From assembly GCA_030035585.1 (NCBI GenBank), contig CM057475.1, positions 2,427,501-2,491,500 of the forward strand: DNA of 64,000 bases, written 5' to 3'. The notes beneath the pieces were generated by a model that was not told where the DNA came from, did no database searches, and was given only the letters and a program-made list of their open reading frames with translations. Below, piece by piece: positions 1 to 11,769 of this stretch. Made by a program: the position numbers and the translations under genes. Numbering within the stretch: the first letter of the stretch is position 1; each line of letters begins with the position of its first letter. This DNA comes from Dugong dugon (Eukaryota > Chordata > Mammalia > Sirenia > Dugongidae).

Positions 1-183
1 CTCCTTCTGGTTTACTTTCTTTACTTGGCTTCCAGGACACCACAGTCTGTTTATTTTGCTTCTTGATCATTGTTTGCTTCTTTCCCTTTGCTGATTCCTT
101 TTTTACTCCTAACTCTTAATGTTGGAGTGTCCCAGAGTGCAGCTCTATGTCCTTCCTTGTCCTTTCTCTGTCTGAGGCCACTC
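1..183 (+). repeat. L2 LINE fragment (first part)
   Basis: The sequence resembles the 3' part of the L2 LINE ORF in sense orientation, for example the 'gttggagtgtcccagagtgcag' neighbourhood. It resumes at 5339 after the L1 insertion, so 1-183 and 5339-6490 are one old L2 cut in two. Assignment rests on memory of the L2 consensus. Confidence 0.6.
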
Positions 184-200
184 TCTCTGCCTGCACTCTT
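184..200. repeat. Target-site duplication, left copy (L1 copy 1)
   Basis: tctctgcctgcactctt here recurs without mismatch at 5322-5338. The pair flanks the whole 201-5321 block, so that block entered as one L1 retrotransposition event or is nested inside one. Confidence 0.92.
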
Positions 201-218
201 TTTTTTTGTAAATTTTTT

Positions 219-1350
219 TTTATTGTACTTTAGGTGAATGTTTACAGAACAAATAGTTTCTCATTAAACAGCCAGTACACATATTGTTTTATGACAATGG
301 TTAACAACCCCACAACATGTCAACATGTTCCCTTCTCGGCCTTGGAGGACCTTTTTTTTTTTTTTGGTGAAAATATACATAGCCAAAGATACACCATTTC
401 AAAAATTTCTACATATACAGTTCAGTTACATCAATTACGTTCTTCCAGTTGTGCTGCTATCCTCACTTTAGATGAAGGTTTACGGAACAAAATAGTTTCT
501 CATTAAACAGTTAGTACACATATTGCCCTATGACAATTGTTAAGAACCCCACTACATATCAACATTGTCCTTACTCAGCCTTGGATTCCCTATTGCTAGC
601 TTTCCTGTCCCCTTCTGTCTTCTATCCTTGTCCCTGGACTGCTGTGCCTCGTTAGTCCCATTTTGTTTTATGGGGCTGTCCAGTCCCCGGCTGAATGGTG
701 AACCTCGTGAGTGACTTCACCACTGAGCTAAAAGGGTGTCCAGGGGCCATACTCTCAGGGTTTCTCCAGTCTCTGTCAGGCCAGTAAAGCTGGTCTTTTT
801 TTGTGTGTGTTAGAATTTGTTCTACATCCTTCTCCAGCTCTCTCCAGAACCCTTTATTGTGATCCTGGCAGAGCAGTCAGTGGTGGTAGCCAGGCACCAT
901 CTAGCTGTACTGGACTGAGTCTGGTGGAGGCCTTGGTAGCTGTGGTCCATTAGCCCTTTGGACTAATCTTTTCCTTGTATCCTGTTCTTTCTCTTCATTC
1001 TCCCTTGCTCCCGAAGGGATGAGACCAGTGGACTGTCTTAGATGGCTGCTCACAGGCTTTTAAGATCCCAGATGCTACTCACCAAGGTAGAATGTAGAAC
1101 ATTGTCATTGTAAACTGTGTTATGCCAATTGAGCTAGATGTTCCCCAGGACCATGGTCCCCACAGCTCTCCACCCAGCAGTTCAGTCCGTCAGGGAGTTG
1201 GGATGTGTCTATGGAGCTTCCATGACCTTTCCTTGTACAAGTTGTGCTGGCTTCCCCAGTATTGTGTACTGTCTTACCCTTCACCAAAGTTACCACTTAT
1301 CTATTGCCATCCCTGGTAACCAACAAGATTGTTACCTTTTGTGCGTAAAC
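219..1350 (-). repeat. Second L1 3'UTR segment within copy 1
   Basis: This starts with the family's 3' terminal signature (complement of 'tattgtactttaggtgaatg'). It runs to a T tract at about 1351, after which a second, overlapping 3'UTR copy begins at 'ccaattgtgctg'. The same terminal signature ends the 3'UTRs at 6670, 46076 and 49672, so 219 is a true L1 3' end. It is either a later 5'-truncated L1 inserted in the tail of copy 1, or a template-jump product made during insertion. Confidence 0.7.
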
Positions 1351-2679
1351 TTTTTTTTTTTTTTTCCAATTGTGCTGTTATTCTCACTTAGGATGGAGGC
1401 TTACAGAACAAAATAGTTCTCATTTAACAGTTACTACAAATATTGTCCTATGACAATGGTTAACAATCTCACAGCACATCAACAATATCCTTACTCAGCC
1501 TTGTGTTCCCTATCACCAGCTTCCTTGTCCCCTTCTGCCTTCTGGCCCTTGTCACTGGCCTCCTGTACCTTGTTAGTCTCATTTGGTTTTACAGGGAAGT
1601 CCACTCCCAGGCTAAACAGTGAACCTAGGAGGTAACTTCACCACTGAGCTAAAAGGGTGTCTGGGGGCCATACTCTCGAGGTTTCTCCAGTCTCCTTTAG
1701 GTCAGTAAATCTGGTCTTTTTTTTTTTTTTTTTTTTTTTTTGTGAGTTAGAATTATGCTCTACATCCTTCTCCATCTCTGTCCAGAACCCTCTGTTGTGA
1801 TCCTGGTCAGAGCAGTCAGTGGTGGTAGCCAGGCACCATCTAGCTGTACTGGACTCAGTTCGGTGGAGGCCTTGGTAGCTGTGGTCCATTAGTCCTTTGG
1901 ACTAATCTTTTCCTTGTATCCTGTTCTCTTCATTCTCCCTTGCTCCCGAAGGGATGAGACCAGTGGAGTATCTTAGATGGCCGCTCACAGGCTTTTAAGA
2001 CTCCAGACACTACTCACCAAGGTAGAATGTAGAGCATTGTCTTTATAAGCTGTGTCGTGCCAGTTGAGCTAGATGTTCCCTGAGACCATGGTCCCCACAG
2101 CCCTCCGCCCAGCAGTTCAGTCCCTCAGGGAGTTTGGATGTGTCTATGGAGTTTCCATGACCTTTCCTTGTACAAGTTGTGCTGGCTTCCTCAGTATTGT
2201 GTACTGTCTTACCCTTCACCAAAGTTACCACTTAATCTATTGCCTATTTAGTATTTCCCCCTCACCCCTCCCATCCCTGGTAACCAACAAGATTGTTGCT
2301 TTTTGTACATAAACGTTTTGATGAGTTTTTACAATAGAAGTCTCATATAATATTTGTCCTTTTGTTTTTACTGAGACTTTATGTTTTTCCTCTTTATTTT
2401 TATGAGTGGGTTTGTTAAATTTCTTTGTGTTTACCGTGAAATTTACCCTTATCTTTGTAAGTTTGAAACAGTCTATTATTACTTGGTATCGCCTTGCCTT
2501 CCTCTCCATTAGAAGGTTTTATACCTACACTGTTTACTCCCTCTTTCATTGTTCTGATGTTGTTGCCTTTTACAGATTAACTGCTCTGATTCCCTGTTGT
2601 ATTTCTTTTGGTTTTGGATAGTCCTTGAGAGTTCATTTTCTAGATTGGTATCTGGCTGGTATGATCCTGCATCCTAGAT

Positions 2680-3741
2680 TCAGCCTGTGAGCTGAAATTG
2701 TTTGTTCTCAGCTCGAAGGACTCCCTTTAATAATTCTTGGAATTTTAGTTTGGTTTTTACATATTCCCTTAATTTCTGTTTATCTGGAAATGTCCTAATT
2801 TCACCATCATATTTGAATGAGAGTTCTGCAGAATACGTTATTCTTGGTTGGCAATTTTTTTCTTTCGATGTTTTATATATGTCATACCATTGCCTTCTTG
2901 CCTGCATGGTTTCTGCCAAATAATCTGAGCTTAGTCTTATTGTTTCTCCTCTGTATGTGAGTTCTTGTTTTTCTTGACCTGCTTTCAGGATTCTTTGTTT
3001 GTCTTTGGTTTAGGTGAGTGTGATTATGATATGCCTTGGTGATTTTCTTTTGGGGTCTATCCTATATGGGGTTCGTTTAGCTTCTTGGAGGCCAGCTTTT
3101 CATCTTTCATGATATTGAGGAAGTTTTCTGTCAGCAGTTCTTCAATGATCTTTTGTGTTTTCTGTTTTCACCCCCTGTTCTGGAACTCCAATCACTTGCA
3201 AATTGTTGTTTTTAATTGTATCCCACATAATTCTCAGGGTCTCTTAATTTTTCTTCATTCTTTTTTCTAAGTTTTCCTCAAACAGAGTTGTGTCCAAGTG
3301 TTTGTCTTCAATTCCACTGATCCTATCTTCCACCATTTCAAATCTGCTCCTCAGCCCTTCTATGATACTGTCCATTTCTGAAATCTCGTTGTTTATCTGC
3401 TGGATTTCTAATTGTTGTTTTTGTATGATTTCTAGTTGTGAATTTATTTTGGCATTTTGTTTCTGCATTAGTTTCCTGATTCTTTCATTTTTTTGTCCGT
3501 ATTTTCCATGAATTTGACTGCCGTTTCCATGAATTTGTCTACTTTTTCCTCATTTTAGTCTACTTTTTGCTTCAACTCTTGGATTAGCTCTGAATATTAG
3601 AGATTTGAATTCCCTGTCAGGTAGTTCTAGTGCCTTTTCTTCTACTGGAAAGTCATCTGGTGTTTTATTTTGGATCCCTACTGGAACCTTCCTGTCCTGT
3701 TTTTGTAAATGTTTTAATATTGTCTGCTGTCTTTGGGGCAT
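2680..3741 (-). pseudogene. L1 ORF1 (RNA-binding chaperone) relic, copy 1
   Basis: L1 ORF1p is a trimeric RNA-binding protein that packages L1 RNA in cytoplasmic particles. The reading starts at ATG 3741 with MPQRQQTILKHLQKQD, matching the other copies here (53107 and 62189). A heptad-like coiled coil follows (3468-3244, INSQLEIIQKQQLEIQQINN). The C-terminal domain is near 2919-2680 (AETMQARRQWYDIYK, then LSFKYDGEIRTFPDKQKLRE). Frame breaks separate the three blocks, so no full product can be made. This is the only L1 ORF left in this copy. Confidence 0.85.
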
Positions 3742-5321
3742 TCAGTAGTTATTTTGATTGTAGATTTGTTTGTTTCATCTTTTCTTTTTTTAATTTGGCT
3801 ATGTCTGAGCAGGTGGGCTGTGTGTTCTTTGTTGTTCGCTCATCTGTGGGCATGATACTTTTCGCCTGCTTCTCCAATTGGCAGGATCAGTTTCTCAGAT
3901 ATGGTACAGCAGGGCAGGTCAAGCTGAAGAGGAGTTGCTGGGATGGGTTGTTTGTGGCACTTACTACGGCCACCAGGGCGGGATGGTAATCAGTGCAGGG
4001 CACGTTCTGGTAGGCTTTGCCTGTTTTACTTGGTGGTATAATGTTAAGCGCATGGTGCATGTAGGCAGGATGGAGGGGGGAGATTGTGATGTGTGGAGCT
4101 GAGATGGGTATGGGAGAGAGAAGAGAGGAACAGGAGCCAAAAAGGTACAAACAAAAAAGAGTGCTGGGGAGCTTGCCGTTGGAGTGGAGAGATGAGAGAC
4201 TCTGAAATGGAGAAAAACAAAAAGGAGAAGGAGCAGGGAAAAAACAAAAGAAAAAAGAAAAGAAAAGCTCCCAGGGATCCCATTGGTGTGGCTACGAGGT
4301 CTGGGGAAGTTGCTCCCAGGCCCTGAAGTACAGCCTGGCTAGAAGGCATAGAGGTGTCACTCAGTGCCAGGTATTCAGTGGACAGGAAGAGAAGGAAGGT
4401 GTAGAGAGATCAGAAACTTAGTAATGAAGAAAGACAAAGAGGGAAAAGAGGGAAAAGAAAACAAAACAAATTTAAAAAAGAAAAAAAACAAGAAAACCCC
4501 CCAAAAAACAGAAAAAAAAAAAAAACCCACGAGAAAAGAAATGCCCTCAGGGATTCAGGGATCCCTCTGTGCATCTGCGCAAACTGAGAGGGTAGATCCC
4601 AGGCTGCGCAGTACTGCCCGGCTAGAACGGTCTCCCAGTTCAAGAAAAGAAAAAGAAATCAAACGATTCAAAACAAACACAAAAAAAGCCCCGGGATCCC
4701 ACCAGTGTGGCAGCACAGACCGGGAAGCAGTTTCACATCCTTTCAGGAAGAAGCAGAGATGGCACACGGAGCCAGGTAGTTGAGAGAAAGGAGGAGGAGG
4801 TGGTGAGAGGTAAGGAAGAAATCAAAAGAAGCAGGAAGAAGCAACACCAGCAGGCAACAAATGGCACTCAGGGAGTCGGCCAGTGCAAGCAGGTTGAATC
4901 CAAGCATCCGGTGCTTCTCGGCCAAGAGACTGTGGCTGTGGGAAGCAGAGGAGGCCGAGTGGGGGTGAAGAAGGGCAGTGGGTGGGAAAGCATATATTGC
5001 TGGTTACTGGTTGTTTTATCTCCTGGTGGAAGCTCCATGGAGCTGCTTTCTCGTACTCCTTATTTGCTGGTGTCTGATTGGAGTCCAAGATGGTGGATCC
5101 ATGCTGCATTAGCTGATAGGGGACCTCTGCGTGTATCTGTCCTCACGCTGTGTTCTCTGTTGGTTTCTTACTCCATGTGGTGCTTGGCTGAGTTTTTTAT
5201 CTCTTCATTTGATGCTTAGGATTTCAGGATTGCTGTTTTCTCTGTTTGGCTTAGTTTTTCGGGTCTTTGCTGTGGAGGGATGGCGTGGTGCTTCTGCCTA
5301 GAGCACCATGTTGCCCAGAAG

Positions 5322-5338
5322 TCTCTGCCTGCACTCTT
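5322..5338. repeat. Target-site duplication, right copy (L1 copy 1)
   Basis: Perfect 17-bp match to 184-200, directly abutting the L1 5' end. Confidence 0.92.
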
Positions 5339-6068
5339 GACTAACACATCTCTAGCTGTGTACTCTATATCTCAGGTTGAATGTTTAATGGACACAGCTC
5401 ACCACAATTAAAATTGACCTCCTGGCCACTCCACTCTCAAACCAGCTCTCCCTGCTGTCTTCCCCTTCTTGGTTTCAGGCCGAACCCTTGGAATCACCCT
5501 GGACCTTTTACTGCCTCATGCACCACATCTTATTTCAGTAAAACCTCTTGACTCTATATCCAAAGTTCATCTAGAATCTGGCCTTTCTGATCATCGGCAC
5601 TGCAATTACCCTGGCAAAACCCACCAACGTCTCTTGCCTGGGTTATGGCAATAGTTACAGAACAGGTCTCCCTGCTCCACCGCCCCGACCACCAGGCATA
5701 GTGGGCAGAACACTTTTTGTAGTATGTGGGTGAGGTTACTGCATGCCACTCCTCTGCTCAACATCTGTAGTTTTCTCTGAGTAAAAGTCAGAGTTCTCAC
5801 AGTGGGTTATGTGGCCCATTACTTCTCTGACCTCACCATTTTGTTCCAGTCCTACTAGCCTTCTTGCTATTCCAGAAACATTCCAGGCACAATACCACCT
5901 TTGTCCTTGTAGCAAACGTACCCTCTGCCTGGACTGTACTTTTCCCAAGGATCCTTGTGGCTCACTCTTTCTTTCCCTAAGCACTTAGCTCAAACGTCAC
6001 TGTTTAGTGAGATCTGTACAAACTTCCGGCTTAAAATTGCAGCACTAACGTCCAGCGTTTCCATCCCC
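5339..6068 (+). repeat. L2 LINE fragment (second part)
   Basis: Continues the L2 from position 183. Recognisable landmarks are the 'cactcctctgctcaacatctg' and 'ctgcctggactgtacttttccc' neighbourhoods and 'agcacttagctcaaacgtcact', all typical of L2 upstream of its 3' end. A SINE interrupts it at 6079. Confidence 0.75.
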
Positions 6069-6078
6069 TAACCTTGGT

Positions 6079-6251
6079 ATGGAGCCCGGGTGGTGTATCG
6101 TGGCTGCTAACCAGAAGGTCAGCAGTTCAAATCTACCAGCCACTCCTTGGAAACCCTGTGGGGCAGTTCTACTCTGTCCTATAGGGTCTCAGTGAGTCAG
6201 AATCCACTTGACAACAATGGCTTTGGGTTTTTTTTTTTTTTTTTTTTTTTG
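6079..6251 (+). mobile_element. AfroSINE-type tRNA-derived SINE
   Basis: Begins 'tatggagcccgggtggtg' and has the 'gctgctaaccagaaggtcag' block, the 'ggggcagttctactctgtcc' block and the 'gagtcagaatccacttgacaac' tail, then a T-rich end. The flanks 'taaccttggt' (6069-6078) and 'taaccctggt' (6252-6261) look like a 10-bp target duplication with one mismatch. It sits inside the L2. Confidence 0.85.
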
Positions 6252-6490
6252 GTAACCCTGGTCCACTTTATGTTTTTACCATAGCACTTGTTGCCTAACA
6301 TAGTCTACAGTTTATTTATTACTATGTTTATTGTCTGTTTTCCCTCTCTTAAATGAGTATAACCATCCTGAAGGCTCTAGGTGTGGGTGGGAGGGGAAGT
6401 ATTTGTTTTTCACTGATGTATCCCAAGTGCCTAGGACAGTGCTTGGTACATAATAAATACTCAAAAATCATTAAAGAAATGAATGAATGA
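6252..6490 (+). repeat. L2 LINE 3' end
   Basis: Characteristic L2 3' terminus: 'catagcacttgttgcc', 'tgcctaggacagtgcttggt', 'ataataaatactc', ending in the short 'gaatgaatgaa' tail. Confidence 0.85.
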
Positions 6491-6654
6491 ACTTCTTTGT
6501 GCTGTTTTGTTTTAGATGTCTCTTTTAGCTTAATTTTTTGTACCCAATCTAAGATTTTCTACCTTTTTATAGCAGATTTAATATGTTATCGTTGAAGTAT
6601 GTTCTTATTTTTGGCTTCTGTTTCAATACTTATTCGCTCAGATATATATATGTA
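6491..6654. other. Unassigned AT-rich spacer
   Basis: No gene or repeat family recognised. It abuts the 3' end of the next L1. Confidence 0.4.
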
Positions 6655-7789
6655 TTTTTTTTTGTATGATACTTTTTTTGTAATTGTAATTCAGGTGAAG
6701 GTTTACAGAACAAATAGTTTCTCATTAAACAGTAGTACACATATTGTTTTCTGACATTGGTTAACAACCCCACGACATGTCAACCCTCTTCCTTCTCGAC
6801 CTTTTTTTTTTTGGTGAAAATATACATAGCCAAAGATACACCATTTCAGAAATTTCTACATGCACAGCTCAGTGACATCGACTACGCTCTTCCAGTTGTG
6901 CTGCTGTTCTCACTTTAGATGAAGGTTTACAGAACAAAATAGTTTCTCTTTAAACAGTTAGTACACATGTTGCCCTATGACAATAGTTAAAAACCTCACT
7001 GCATATCAACGCTGTCCTTACTCAACCTTGGATCCCCTATCACCAGCTTTCCCATCCCCTTCTTCCTTCTAGTCCTTGTCCCTGGACTGATGTGCCTCAT
7101 TAGTCCCCTTTTGTTTTATGGGGCTGAACGGTGAACCTTGGAAGTGACTTCACCACTGAGCTAAAAGGGTGTCCAGGGGCCATACTCTCGGGGTTTCTCC
7201 AGTCTCCTTCAGGCCAGTAAATCTGGACTTTTTTTTCTGTGTTAGAATTTTGTTCTACATCCTTCTCCAGCTCTGTCCAGAACCCTCTTGTGATCCCGGT
7301 CAGAGCAGTCAGTGGTGGTAGCCGGGCATCATCTAGCTGTACTGGACTCGGTCTGGTGGAGGCCTTGGTAGCTGTGGTCCATTAGTCCTTTGGACTAATC
7401 TTTTCCTTGTATCCTGTTCTCTTCATTCTCCCTTGCTCCCTAAGGGATGAGACCAGTGGAGTATCTTTAATGGCTGCTCACAGGATTTTAAGACCCCAGA
7501 CACTATTCACCAAGGTAGAATGTATAACCTTGTCTTTATAAACTGTGTTATGCCAGTTCAGCTAGATGTTCCCGAGACCATGGTCCCCACAGCCCTCCAC
7601 CCAGCAGTTCAGTCCCTCAGGGAGTTTGGATGTGTCTATGGAGCTTCCATGACCTATCCTTGTACAAGTTGTGCTGGTTTCCCCAGTATTGTGTACTGTC
7701 TCACCCTTCACTAAAGATACCACTTATCTATTGCATATTTAGTATTTCCCCCCCACCCCTCCCATCCCTGGTAACCAACAAAGATTGTT

Positions 7790-10700
7790 ATTCGTGTGAT
7801 GGCTCTTGTTTCTCTAGGATATATTCCAAGGAGCAGGATAGCTGGATGGTATGGTACTTCTATTTCTAGCTTTTTAAGGATGTGCCAAATCGCTTTCCAA
7901 AGTGGTTGTACCATTTACATTCCCTGCAACAGTGTGTAAGTGTTCCAGTCTCTCCACAACCTCTCCAGCATTTATTATTTTGTGTGTTTTGGATTAATGC
8001 TTGCCTTGTTTGGGTGACATGATATCTCTTCGTAGTTTTGATCTGCATTTCTCTAATGGCTAATGATTGTGAGCATTTCTTCATGTGTCTGTTAGCCGCC
8101 TGAATATCTTTTTTGGCAAAGTGCCTGTTCATATCCTTTGCCCATTTTTTAATTGGGTTATTTGTGTTTTTGTTCTTGGGGTTTTACTGTATCTTGTAGA
8201 TTTTAGAGATTAGACACTGATTGGATTTGGTGTAACCAAAAATTTTTTCCCAGTCTGTAGGTTGTCTTTTTACTCTTTTGGTGAAGTCTTTTGAAGAGAA
8301 TAAGTGTTTGATTTTTAGGAGCTCCCAATTATCTAGCCTGTCTTCTGGTGCTTGTGCATTGTTACTGTTCGTATTGTGTTTATGCCATGTATTAGGATTC
8401 GTAGCGTTGTCCCTACTTTTTCTTCCATTATCTTTATCGTTTTTGATTTTAAGTCTTTGATCCATTTTGAGTTAGTTTTTGAGCATGGTATGAGGTATGG
8501 GTCTTGGTTCAGTTTTTGGCAGATGGATATCCATTTATGCCAGCACCATTTGTTAAAGAGACTGTCTTTTCCCCAGTTAATGAACTTTGGGCCTTTGTCA
8601 AATACCAGCTGCTCTTAGATGGATGAATTTACGTCTGGATACTTAATTCTGTTCTATTGGTCTGTGTATCTGTTGTTGTACCAGTACCAGGCTGTTTTAA
8701 CTACGGTGGCAGTATAATAGGTTCTAAAATCAGGTAGTGTGAGGCCTCTCACTTTGTTCTTCTTCTTGAGTAATGCTTTACTTATTTGGGGCCTCTTCCC
8801 TTGCCAAACAAATTTGGTGATTTGTTTCTCAATCTCATTAAAAAATGCCAGTGGAATTTGGATCGGGATTGCATTGTATCTGTAGATTGCTTTGGGTAGA
8901 ATTGACGTTTTCACAATGTTGAGTCTACCCATCCATGACCAAGGTATGTTTTTCCACTCACGCCGGTCTCTTTTGGTTTCTTGCAGTAGTGTCTTGTAGT
9001 TTTCATTGTATAGGTCTTTTACATCTCTGGTTAGATTTATTTTTAAGTATTTTATCTTCTTGGAAACTATTGTAAATGGTATTGATTTGGTGATTTCCTC
9101 TTTGAGGTTGTCTTTGTTGGTGTAAAGGAATCCAACTGATCTTTGTATGTTTATCGTGTATCCTGAAACTTTGCCAAAATCTTCTATTAGTTCCAGTAGT
9201 TTTCTTGTGGATTCTTTGGGGTTTTCTGTGTATAAGATTATATCATCTGCAAATAGAGATACTTTGACTTCTTCCCTACCAATTTGGATGCCGTTTCTTT
9301 CTTTTTCTAGCCTAGTTGCTCTGGCTAGGACCTCCAGCACAATGTTGAATAAGAGTGGTGATAAAGGGCATCCTTGTCTGGTTCCCGTTCTCAAGGGGAA
9401 TGTTTTCAAAGTCTCTCCATTTAGGATGATGTTGGCTGTTGGCTTTGTATAAATGCCCTTGATTACATTGAGGAATTTTCCTTCTATTCCTATTTTGTTG
9501 AGAGTTTTTATCATGAATGGGTGTTGGACTTTGTCAAATGCCTTTTCTGCATTGATCGGTAAACTCATATGGTTTTTGTCTTTTGTTTTATTTATGTGAT
9601 GGATTACATTGATTGTTTTTCTAATGTTGAACCATCCCTGCATAGCTGGTATAAATCCCACTTGATCATGGTGAATTATTTTTTTGATATGTTGCTGAAT
9701 TCTGTTGCTAGAATTTTGTTGAGGATTTTTGTGTCAATGTTCATGAGGGAAGTTGGTCTGTAATTTTCTTTTTTTGTGGTGTCTTTACCTGGTTTTGATG
9801 TCAGAGTTATGCTGGCTTCATAGAATGAGTCTGGGAGTATTCCAACCTTTTCTATGCTTTGAAATACCTTTAGTAGTAGTGGTGTTAACTCTTCTCTGAA
9901 AGTTTGGTAGAATTCTCCAGTGAAGCCATCCAGGCCAGGGTTTTTTTTCTTGGGGGTTTTTTAATTACCTTTTCAATCTCTTCTTTTGTTATGGGTTTAT
10001 TTAGTTGTTCTATCTCTGTTTGTGTTAGTTTAGGTAGGTTGTGAATTTTAGAAATTTGTCCATTTCCTTTAGGATTTCAAATTTGTTAGAGTACAATTTT
10101 CCATAGTATTCTCTTACGATTCTTTTAATTTCAGTTGGATCTGTTGTGATATCACGCATGTCATTTCTTATTCAGGTTATTTGCTTCCTCTCCTGTTTTT
10201 CGTTTGTCAATTTGGCCAGTGATGTATCGATTTTGGTGACCTTTTCCAAGAACCAGCTTTTAGTCTTATCAACTCTTTCAATGGTTTTTCTGTTCTCTAT
10301 TTCATTTAATTCTGCTCTAGTTCTCAGTTCCTTTCGTCTGGTACCTGAGTGCTTCTTTTGCTGCTCTCTTTCTGTTTGTTCGAGTTGTAGGGTTAGTATT
10401 TCGATTTTGGCCTTTTCTTCATTTTGAATGTGCACGTTTATTGCTATGAATTGACCTCTGAGCAGTGCTTTTGCTGCATCCCAAAGGTTCTGGTAAGATG
10501 TGTTTTCATTCTTGTTTGATTCTATGAGTTTCTTTATTCCATCCTTATTTTCTTCTATAACTCAGTAGTTTTTGAGCAAGGTGTTGTTCAAGTTTCATGT
10601 GTTTGATTTTTTTTTCCTTGCTTTTTCTGTTGTTGATTTCTACTTTTATGGCTTTACAGTCAGAAAAGATGCTTTGTAACATTTCGATGCTTTGGATTTT

Positions 10701-11380
10701 GTTAAGGCTTGCTTTATGTCCTAATATGTGGTCTATTCGGGAGAATGCTCCATGTGCGTTGGAAAGAAAGTATACATGGCTGCTGTTGGATGGAGTGTTT
10801 AGTATATGTCTATGAGATGAAGTTGGTTTATTGTAGCATTTAGGTCTTCCATGTCTTTGTTGAGCTTCTTTCTGGATGTTATGCCCTTCATTGAAAGTAG
10901 TGTGTTGAAGTCTCCTACTACTATTGTGGAGCTGTCTCTCTCTCTTTTCAGTGCTGTTAGTTTTATGTATTTTGGAGCCCTGTCATTGGGTATGTAAATA
11001 TTTATTATACTTATGTCTTCCTAGTGTATTGACCTTTTAATCATTATATAGTGTCCTTTCTTATCCTTTGAGGTGGATTTTACTTTGAAGTCTATTTTGT
11101 CAGAGATTAATATTGCCACTCCTGCTCTTTTTTGAGTGTTGTTTGCTTGATATATTTTTTCTATTCTTTGGATTTTAGTTTGTGTCTTTAAGTATAAAGT
11201 ATGTCTCTTGTAGGCAGCATGTAGATGGATTGGGTTTTTTAATCCAATCTGCCACTCTCTGTCTCTTTATTGGTGCATTTAGTCCATTTACATTCTGTGT
11301 AATTATTGATAGATATGAATTTAGTGCTGTCACTTTGATGTCTTTTTTTGTGTGTTGTTGACAGTTTCTTTGTTCCACTT
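7790..11380 (-). pseudogene. L1 ORF2 relic (endonuclease / reverse transcriptase), copy 2
   Basis: ORF2p supplies target-primed reverse transcription. The endonuclease N-terminus lies at 11378-11175 (LNSYLSIITQNVNGLNAPIK, then CCLQETYF). The longest open stretch is 9661-8654, with the RT palm: [27 protein letters not shown] and the catalytic [10 protein letters not shown]. The C-terminal zinc-knuckle region is near 8132-7866 ([17 protein letters not shown]). Frameshifts and stops break it in several places and the last residues are lost at the junction near 7789. 8851-9993 appears identical to 25421-26563 in copy 3. Confidence 0.85.
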
Positions 11381-11769
11381 AATTTTATGTGCTGAGTCAT
11401 TTTTTTTTGTATTTTCTTTTATTATTGTTGATTTTGTGTTTTCTGAGTTTTTATTTTGACTTGTAGGATTGTTAGTTTCCTTTTTGGTTACTTTAATATT
11501 TACCCTGATTTTTCTAAATTTATATATTTTATTTTATATCTTATTTCTTTATATCGCCTTGATTTCCTCTGCATATGAAAAGTCTGTGTCTACATTTTTT
11601 AAATCCCTCTTTTTTATTTTAATGTTGTCATCGTTTGCATATTGACATCTGTTTCCCTATTTTCAGTGTTTTAGTTTTGATTTACTTTTGTTACTTCCCT
11701 GTCTGGGTTGATACCTGGTTGCTCTGTCCTGTATTCTAGTCTTCAGTTGTTATCTGATATTACTGATTT

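Larger units (their letters stand above)
201..5321 (-). mobile_element. L1 LINE copy 1, internally deleted (no ORF2), duplicated 3'UTR
   Basis: Reading on the - strand, the element starts at 5321 with the L1 leader (complement of 'cttctgcctagagcaccatg'). It runs through a purine-rich 5'UTR (about 5320-3745), ORF1 (3741-2680) and the inter-ORF spacer. At about 2366 it jumps straight into the last bases of ORF2 and the 3'UTR. Compared with copy 4 (46074-55019), about 4.4-4.5 kb is missing, which is essentially all of ORF2. Two 3'UTR segments lie in tandem (about 1351-2330 and 219-1350). A perfect 17-bp target duplication flanks the unit. Without endonuclease and reverse transcriptase it cannot move by itself. 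Confidence 0.9.

Noticed and set aside
6079-6251. tRNA-like sequence considered as a tRNA gene
   Set aside because: It is the tRNA-derived head of a SINE with its tail and target duplication, found many times in the window.
7630-7869. Open frames in L1 3'UTRs (also 1122, 2073, 46960)
   Set aside because: The same short frames recur wherever the 3'UTR occurs and are chance openings in repeat DNA.
9147-9452. A 101-codon open frame on the + strand, repeated exactly at 25717-26022
   Set aside because: It is the complement of L1 ORF2 RT sequence in both L1 copies. Its perfect repetition reflects the shared tract, not a gene.
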